In this document: piece by piece, positions 57,015 to 64,000 of the stretch | How positions within the stretch are numbered: the first letter of the stretch is position 1 | How the letters are laid out: the number at the start of each line of letters is the position of its first letter | Assembly (NCBI RefSeq): GCF_963583255.1 | Contig: NC_084809.1 | Location: forward strand, 7,115,501-7,179,500 | Direction of reading: 5' to 3' | Origin: Pyrus communis | Lineage: Eukaryota > Streptophyta > Magnoliopsida > Rosales > Rosaceae | DNA length: 64,000 bases | Position numbers and translations under genes: made by a program | Notes under the pieces: generated by a model | The model's input: the letters and a program-made list of their open reading frames with translations, nothing else | Database searches by the model: none | What the model was told of the DNA's origin: nothing

Positions 57015-59351
57015 TTTATGCAAATCAACCACGTTTCAAATGGGCACGTCAAATCACATATCACAATCATCATCAGTACATAAGCCAAATTATGTTTAAT
57101 AAATATAGGTCTATGGCTAAATATATAAAATCACATTTCAATAGAAATCACATTATAAAACCAAGTCATATTCACATATGATACCCATATAAGAAATCAA
57201 GGTAAACACCATATCACATATGTTCAAATCACTCTTTAACCAATGTAGGCCCACTAGACTTCGCTTAAGTCTCCCGTAGTACTAATTTTAGTATTTAGAA
57301 CGTTTTGAGACATGTTGACCAAAAGTCAACTCTCGGTCAAAGGTAAGATCCACAATTCTACATAATTCAATCCGGAAGATCCACAAATTGGATTTCGGAT
57401 CCGTAACTTTCTAAAGTCCACATTATGCTTCTAAAACAACATACTAAAATTTCATTGCGATTCGACGGTCGGATCTCCGCCAATTACAAATTCAAGTGGC
57501 AGCCAACGTTTGATTTTACAAACTTATTCAATTTGGGAAGATCCATACGTCGGATCCCTAATCAATAAGTTTCTATGGTCCTCAAATATTATTTGTTCTA
57601 ACGTATTAAAGTTTGGTAACGATCCAACGGTCGAATTGTCAATTCATATTTTGATCATGTAATGTATCATAGTGAAATTAGGTTCAAATGATCAATCCAC
57701 GTCATACGAATATCAAATATAAAATCAGGACATCTAATTGAACTTAGAAAGGCATCAACGGTGCGCCGCCGTGGGTGGCGGTTTCCAGTGAACGGAAACC
57801 CAATTTTTCCGACTAACTCCAAAAATTACCAAATTTCACATAAATGTAGATCTCAATGAGTAGAGCAAGTTTCATACGTGTGGCCAAGTCCAAATTGGCT
57901 AGGAAAGGCCCCCAATTTGGCTTGCACCTGTCGGAAACCCTAGAATGGGTGAGCTTCAATTCTCCTTCCTCGGTGTTCCGACGCCCCTACAACTGATTGG
58001 GTCTTGTTCCGGTGGAGTTCCTCATGATTTGGACCTAAAAACCCTCAAATTTGGGTGGAGATGGTAAAGGGGAGGTTGTGGAAGAGGTTGCAGGTGTTGG
58101 ATGGTGGTGAATCAACAGAAAAATGGTGGAATCCGTCAGAAATGGGGTCGGGTGGGTGCACGGGTGCACAGGCGATAAGAAGGCTGGGAGCCTCCTTTTT
58201 TTTCTTTTCTTTTTTCCTCCTTTCCTCATTGGTTCTCCTTTTCTTTCCCATTTCTAATTGGTCCCTCACTCTTTTATCTGATTGGTCCCTTTCCCACAAG
58301 GTGGGAGTTTATTTAACTTAAAAACTATAGTTTAGTAAGACGACTTCAAATGTCCATAATTATACCGTTATAATCCAGACTCACAAACGGCTTTCGCCTA
58401 TGCGCTCGTGCTTTCAAGATCTGTTCGAAAATATAATTCATGATCTTGAAAGGTTTACAGATTTTAGATAATTAATTTCCAAACTTCAAACTTCGTAACT
58501 AGTTTAATTCAAATCTAAATTCAAATAAATTAATATAATTTCTCAAAAAATATTATAAAATCTTAATAATACAAATACGTATATTATAACAGTGAAATCC
58601 ATGAACGGGATTTCACATAGAATCCGGTTCTACTTGTTATATCCGCAATTGAGGACCGTACATATGATGGGGATGATCATGCTTAGTGTAACTGCGATGG
58701 GTGATCACTGCCTACCTAGGGTTGTGAGGATTAGTTGTACTTGGTTAATTTCGATAGGCGGCCATATTTTGGTTGGATTCCTTTGAGTGGTCAGGAATTC
58801 CAATTATTGTTTGTTTCCATTAAGTTAGTTTGAAAACCTAGATTCGAGTGCATAGGAACTGCTCACAGTGGATATTATGTTTGTAAATTAAAGTTATCAT
58901 GTTATTGCTTGGAATCCATGTAGGGAATTATGGTGAGTTCCTTTATTAAATTCGTGAAATGATATGTGATTTTATTGATTGATTAACATAGTTAAATGTT
59001 AATATTGTGCATCTTTGATTCATTGAATCACTTAATTGTTGTGATTGTGGATTGTGTTGGAAAATATTGTGATATAGGTGAATGACAATCTTGTTTCACA
59101 TGCATATGATTTCGTTATGTAGACAAAAATCTAGCAAGGCATGCTCAATTGGTTCCCTTGTGTGATTTTGGAACTCTATCTTCTTACCAGTTAATGCCTT
59201 GAGAATTTTAGAGCTTAAAAGAAGGATGAACTACAAATGGCTTGATCCCGTTGTAGGGTATGTAGGCAGTCTAACATAGAGGTTCGATGATCAAGTACGT
59301 AGTAACGTCGCGTGTCGATCCTGAACATAGCTCGGGATCAAGGAGTGACAT

Positions 59352-61395
59352 ATATTCTCTTGCATTTGATCCCCATAAACGCACATGCACATCACCATCT
59401 AAAAAAGAAACAATCATCTTCACCATATTCCTTTCGGGAATTGTCTCAGTTGTAAGAATTAAGGTACGAATCGTTGTAAGGTTTGCAAGAGCACTAAGCT
59501 CAAACTGGGAAATATCAGAATAGAATTATTTTTACTTTCTAATTTATTTATGTTCAATGATTTCAGTCTGGACAAGTCTTTAATAGAAAAACTATGCTTT
59601 ATCTTAGTTACCTACAGAAATAATAAGGATTGCAAATATGATGAGAAGTGGCTAACTTTTTTTTATCACCAATCTGTTCATTTTCTTTCCACCATTATTA
59701 GTAATCCACTAGCAAAGTTGTCTCCAAAAGGGAACGACTTGATGATATGAGAGATAGAGATGGAAAAGACACTGCTAGAAAATATCATTTTGCCGACAAA
59801 TTTTAAATCGACAAAGAAAAATTTTGTTGGCACAAGAGTCATCTCCAACGAAAATTTTAATTTTGTAGGTTAGGGTCTAATGTTTTTATTTTTCTTTAAA
59901 GATCAACATTATTTGTAACCGCTCACCTAGCTTTAAGCTTATCGAGAGAAAGCAATGAGGAGTTGTGCCTATGAATGGAGTTCAGTTCCTCTTCCTTTTA
60001 TTACACGGGAGCGAAAAACAATTTAATCATCAAAAAAAAAAAAAAAAGTCAAGGAATCTTCGTGATTTAACTTGTTTTCTGTACCTGGTATTGATTTGTT
60101 TTTTCCTCGACAACGTCATTCATTGTTCTTCATTTGCACATACACTTTTTCTCACGCTCCAATCTCAAGATACGTTCAAAATTGATATGTAACGGTAGGA
60201 TGTAAGGGTGCAAGGATTAGAAATACACAAGGGCATTACTAAGTTTTGAAACAAATTTGTCTGTGCATCACTCCCTTCTAACTACAAAGATGTACCAGAC
60301 TCACCTTCATCCAATTTTTTTTTTAACAATCGATATTATCTATACTAAAGGAAGAGGATGGGCTAAGCCTTATAATTTGCTAGCAATAATGTAGTTCAAA
60401 TTCGCATTTGGTTATTTAGTGAGAATCGAACATAAGACCTAACTTACAAGTGAAAATGACTACCACTATACCTTCATCTATCTTAACTCCCTTTAATTTA
60501 TCATCCAACTTCAAATTTACAGAAATGGTCTTTGGCAGCTCTTTGTGGTGATAATCAAAGGCGTATAATTTGGTTCAAGACTATAAGCCTTAATTAATTA
60601 GTAGCAAACATATTGTTTCACACTAATCCCTTGACGAGAATGCTTGCGGCGATAGTGAAAGGTGTGTAATTTGGTTCAAGACTTTAAGCCGTAAAAGTGG
60701 GTCCACGCGTTGGACTAGAACGGAGATGGAAGAGGAGGGGAAAGGAGGTAGTTGGGAGCCGCCAACTCCAGTGAGAGCTCCAACTACTGTTTTAAGTTTT
60801 TATTTATTTATTTATTTATTTTTTATTTTTTTATATATATCTTTATTCTTTAAAAGGGTAAAATGGAAACTTTGAATTCTGCTAGGTAAGAACAGATAAT
60901 TATCAAGTGCAAATAGTAAAAAACAAAAATAAATTATTAGTAAGAGGAAGGAAAGGGTTCGAAACTATTATAATAATTTGAGAGATGGGAGTTTTGAATC
61001 TAGAATTCATGGATAGAAACCAAACACAATATCCATTAAAATATTTGACTAAATGTAAGTGAAAATAGTAAATCCCAAAGTCTTATAGTGGTAATAACAC
61101 CCTCTATGTTAGATAATAGGTAAATTAAATATTGTGAGCGATGTAATTACATCACTAAAATGAGTGATTACTCTATTTAAATGAGATGTTTTATATTCGA
61201 ATCTCGTAGACAACAAATTTGATATCAAATTAGATTATTCATTATGTGGTTTAACCGAATTCTTTATTTCCTTAACGTAAGATATCATTATACTAAAAAA
61301 AATACCCATGCATAATTCATTGAAGTTCACTGTGAAGAAAGGGAGGGAAAAAACCATCCCACGGCAAAATGAAACACGACTTCAAGTCTCCACCT
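59352..61395. other. Unit 2 second module copy, no gene
   Basis: Aligns with 10867-11086 and 12346-14740 of unit 1, without the Mutator-type element and Cassandra copy 2. Low-complexity (TTTA)n near 60800-60825. Confidence 0.6.
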
Positions 61396-64000
61396 TAGAT
61401 CCTTCGTTATTTACCAATTTTGCCATTGAAAATGTGCCTTTTTGCTAAGGCCTTACCGCCCCATACCTCTTGCCAGCCTAAGTGTAGGGTTGCTGCCAAT
61501 TAGCTGCCCCTACAGGATCCTCTCCAGATTCTTTTGGTGAAAATTCTGGAGTTCCGTGAATTTTATTTGTTCATCGTACATCGTGTGGTCAGTATTTATA
61601 AGGTACTGTTTGTATTTAATTTTAAATAAAAATATTTAAAATAATTTCTAACTGCACAATGTACGATGAACGAACATGATTAACGGATCTTCGGAAACCT
61701 CACAAAGAGGATCTGTCTAGGATTCAGAGTCTTAGCTGCCCTGCACCATCATTTTAATATTATGTGGGCCGCCGCCTTCACCAAAGTAGTCACTGGCCCA
61801 AAACCAATGCATTGCACAACTAGGCTTTCTTTTAATTATCAACCCAAACACTTGCCAGAGAGAAGGAGACGGGGAGAGAGAGAGAGCGCGCGCAGAGACA
61901 GGAAGGTTGGAAATTGAGAAAGAATGCCATGCTTGCAGAGAGTGACTGAGATTTGAAACCCATGCCTACCTCAGCTAATTAAGGAAAATGGTACTGAATG
62001 TTTACAAAGAGAATCGATACTGCACAAGAACATGTAGCAAAGCTTCTAAAAATTACAAAGGATAGCTTTGTTGCAGAAAGAATGTAAGGGAAATGACAGG
62101 AAATAATAAAGCATTTTGGGAAGTCTTGTTGTTTTGTTCAGAGAGTTAAAGTGTCATTTTCTCTTGCTTTTCTTGTTGTTTTTATGGACTTCTTAATCCA
62201 AGTGTTCAAGTTTTTCCTTTCTAGCACAATTTCAATCCCGTGTGATTGTCTTGGGCAAGGGGTGAATCACCTTAAATCTTCCATTATTTACCAATTTTGC
62301 CATTGAAAGGGTGCTTTTCTGCTAAGGCCTTACTGCCCCTTACCTTCGGTCAGCCTATGTGTAAGGTTGTTGCCTATTAGCTGCCCTGCACCATCATTTT
62401 AATATTGTGGGCCGCTGCCTTCACCATAGCAGTCATTAGCCCAAAACAAATGCTTTGCACAACTAGGCTTCCTTTGATTTAAGCCCAAGATTAATTATCA
62501 ACCCAAACAATTGCCGGAGGGAAGGACACAGAAAGAGGGAGAGAGAGCGCGCGCAGAGACATGAAGGCCAGAAATTGAGAAAGAAGGTCATGCTTGCAGA
62601 GAGTGACTGAGATTTGAAACCCATGCCTGCCTCAGCTAATTAAAAAGGTGAGAAGTCGTTTTCAAATCTTTGTGCTTTAGGGTTATGTTTACAAACTCCA
62701 TTTATTTCATAGAGCTTCAGATTCGAAATTGTATTGTGGTCAGATAAGTTGATTACTTGTGCCACAATTTACTTAGGCTTCTTAATTCAAAATGATTGTT
62801 TCCAGATAAGTTAAGTCTGTAAAAAGTTCTTTTCTATGCCTTGTAAACAAGGACTTTTTGATCATGTATCATATACCAATTTATAGGAAGATTTTGTTCA
62901 TTAAGATTGTCTACTTTCTTGAAACCAACTTTAATCAACAACAAGGTAAGTAAAAGCATTTAGTTCAACACCATTAAGAATGTAAAGCCCTGAAATAAGC
63001 ATTGAAAATTATAGAAAACACATAAAAGCCAGATGTACTACACAAAAATGTAAATAAAAGAGGCTCAGGCAAGGTTTCCACCTTGTCGGGCAAGGTTTGC
63101 TGCCTTGTTGAGCACTTCTTCTTTTGTTTACAATGTAAAAACTTTCTTTAAGGAAAATGGTACTGAATGTTTACAAAGGGAATCGATACTGCACAAGAAC
63201 ATGTAGCAAAGCTTCTAAAAATCACAAAGGATAACTTTGTTGCAGAAAGAATGTAAGGGAAATGACAGGAAATAATAGAGCATTTTGGGAAGTCTTGTTG
63301 TTTTGTTCAGAGAGTTAAAGTGTCATTTTCTCTTGCTTTTCTTGTTGTTTTTATGGACTTCTTAATCCAAGTGTTCAAGTTTTTCCTTTCTAGCACAATT
63401 TCAATCCCGCGTGATTGTCTTGGGCAAGGGGTAAATCACCTTAAATATTCCATTATTTACCAATTTTGCCATTGAAAGGGTGCCTTTCTGCTAAGGCCTT
63501 ACTGCCCCTTACCTTCGGTCAGCCTATGTGTAGGGTTGTTGCCTATTAGCTGCCCTGCACCATCATTTCAATATTGTGGGCCGCTGCCTTCACCATAGCA
63601 GTCACTAGCCCAAAACAAATGCTTTGCACAACTGGGCTTCCTTTGATTTAAGCCCAAGATTAATTATCAACCCAAACACTTGCCGGAGGGAAGGACACAG
63701 AAAGAGGGAGAGAGAGCGCGCGCAGAGACAGGAAGGCCAGAAATTGAGAAAGAAGGCCATGCTTGCAGAGAGTGACTGAGATTTGAAACCCATGCCTGCC
63801 TCAGCTAATTAAAAAGGTGAGAAGTCGTTTTCAAATCTTTGTGCTTTAGGGTTATGTTTACAAACTCCATTTATTTCATAGAGCTTCAGATTCGAAATTG
63901 TAATTATGGTCACCAAGAGTTCGAAAAATACTTGAGCGATGCAGATGTCTAAGAAGTAGCCATGGATGCAGATGCATATGGCCTTTCCATGGCTGCTACT
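61396..64000. repeat. Tandem array with 1169-bp period, probable 5'-UTR/promoter repeats
   Basis: Three copies, marked by AAG(A/G)A(A/T)G(C/T)CATGCTTGCAG-like sites near 61920, 62581 and 63750. The first lacks 508 bp and the last is cut by the window end. Each has CT/GA-rich leader-like DNA (GAGAGCGCGCGCAGAGAC) and, in copies 2 and 3, a good splice donor (TTAAAAAG|GTGAGAAG) followed by intron-like sequence. This suggests a duplicated promoter and first noncoding exon of a gene beyond the right edge. No open frame is convincing. Confidence 0.75.
61510..61731. mobile_element. 222-bp MITE in the first array copy
   Basis: Flanked by perfect 10-bp TTAGCTGCCC (61500-61509, 61732-61741). Inverted arms share AGATCCTCT and TTCATCGTACAT(C/T)GTG. 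The other two array copies have the single TTAGCTGCCC at the empty site (about 62378 and 63548). Confidence 0.88.

Larger units (their letters stand above)
55685..58617 (-). mobile_element. 2.9-kb solo LTR (Gypsy-type)
   Basis: Starts TGTCACGCCCCGATCCCGAC and ends GGGATTTCACA, with perfect target duplications TAGAA at 55680-55684 and 58618-58622. Minus orientation is inferred because its TGTCACGCCCC end matches, inverted, the 3' end of the older LTR it sits in. It holds no PBS, PPT or gag-pol, so it is a solo LTR from recombination. It contains a minisatellite and a MITE. Confidence 0.85.
55440..59351 (+). mobile_element. Old LTR remnant of unit 2, interrupted by a solo LTR
   Basis: The two flanks (55440-55684, 58618-59351) join to match 9895-10866 of unit 1, including the tandem array motif TTGGTATATCCGC and the right end GGAGTGACA. 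No coding region. Confidence 0.6.
47453..61395. repeat. Segmental duplication unit 2
   Basis: Collinear with unit 1 (1995-15850), offset 45460 bp at the gene ends. Unit 2-specific insertions include about 51180-52370, a TIR element 52414-53309 and a solo LTR 55685-58617. It lacks the region matching about 8395-9895 of unit 1. Confidence 0.85.

Noticed and set aside
58045..58321. Frames of 84-88 codons on both strands
   Set aside because: They are polypurine/polypyrimidine-driven frames within the solo LTR, with no family resemblance.
62640..63152. Spliced retrocopy as the source of the first array copy
   Set aside because: The missing 508 bp starts and ends at TTAA, not at GT...AG, and there is no poly-A tail.

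Overview
The window looks like nuclear DNA of a flowering plant, most likely a rosaceous tree (an inference). It is AT-rich, has spliced-gene remnants, and carries plant-type elements: Cassandra TRIMs with 5S rRNA-like LTRs, a chromodomain Gypsy element, Helitrons, Mutator-like MITEs and a Ty1/copia remnant. Only one gene looks intact: a 993-residue leucine-rich-repeat receptor-like protein (RLP1, minus strand, 2158-5139), of the class that detects pathogens or developmental signals at the plasma membrane.

The backbone is a large duplication. About 1995-15850 (unit 1, with RLP1) is homologous in the same orientation to about 47453-61395 (unit 2), which carries a broken copy, RLP2 (47618-50316). 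A third RLP scrap lies at about 22805-23000. The two units act as an internal alignment: an insertion present in one and absent from the other has its empty site in the window. This resolves two Cassandra elements, a 1259-bp Mutator-type element carrying a bZIP gene fragment, several MITEs and a 2.9-kb solo LTR.

Layout: 1-1995, microsatellite, hAT-like MITE and empty AT-rich DNA. 1995-15850, unit 1. 15853-19967, a hAT-like element holding a tiny TRIM and a Mutator-type MITE. 20390-22800, truncated copia joined to the RLP3 scrap. 24659-36669, a minus-strand Helitron with an RPA1-like fragment, split by a 9.3-kb Gypsy element (26921-36249). 37800-40320, a row of gene remnants (PPR, exosome RRP42, LRR receptor kinase). 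41060-44839 and 45584-47405, two more Helitron-like segments. 47453-61395, unit 2. 61396-64000, a tandem array with a 1.17-kb period that resembles a duplicated 5'-UTR/promoter and runs off the end.

The picture is an RLP resistance-gene-type cluster that expanded by tandem duplication, lost copies by small indels, and was then filled with retroelements and gene-capturing DNA transposons. Similarities and alignments were made by eye; no database search was run.
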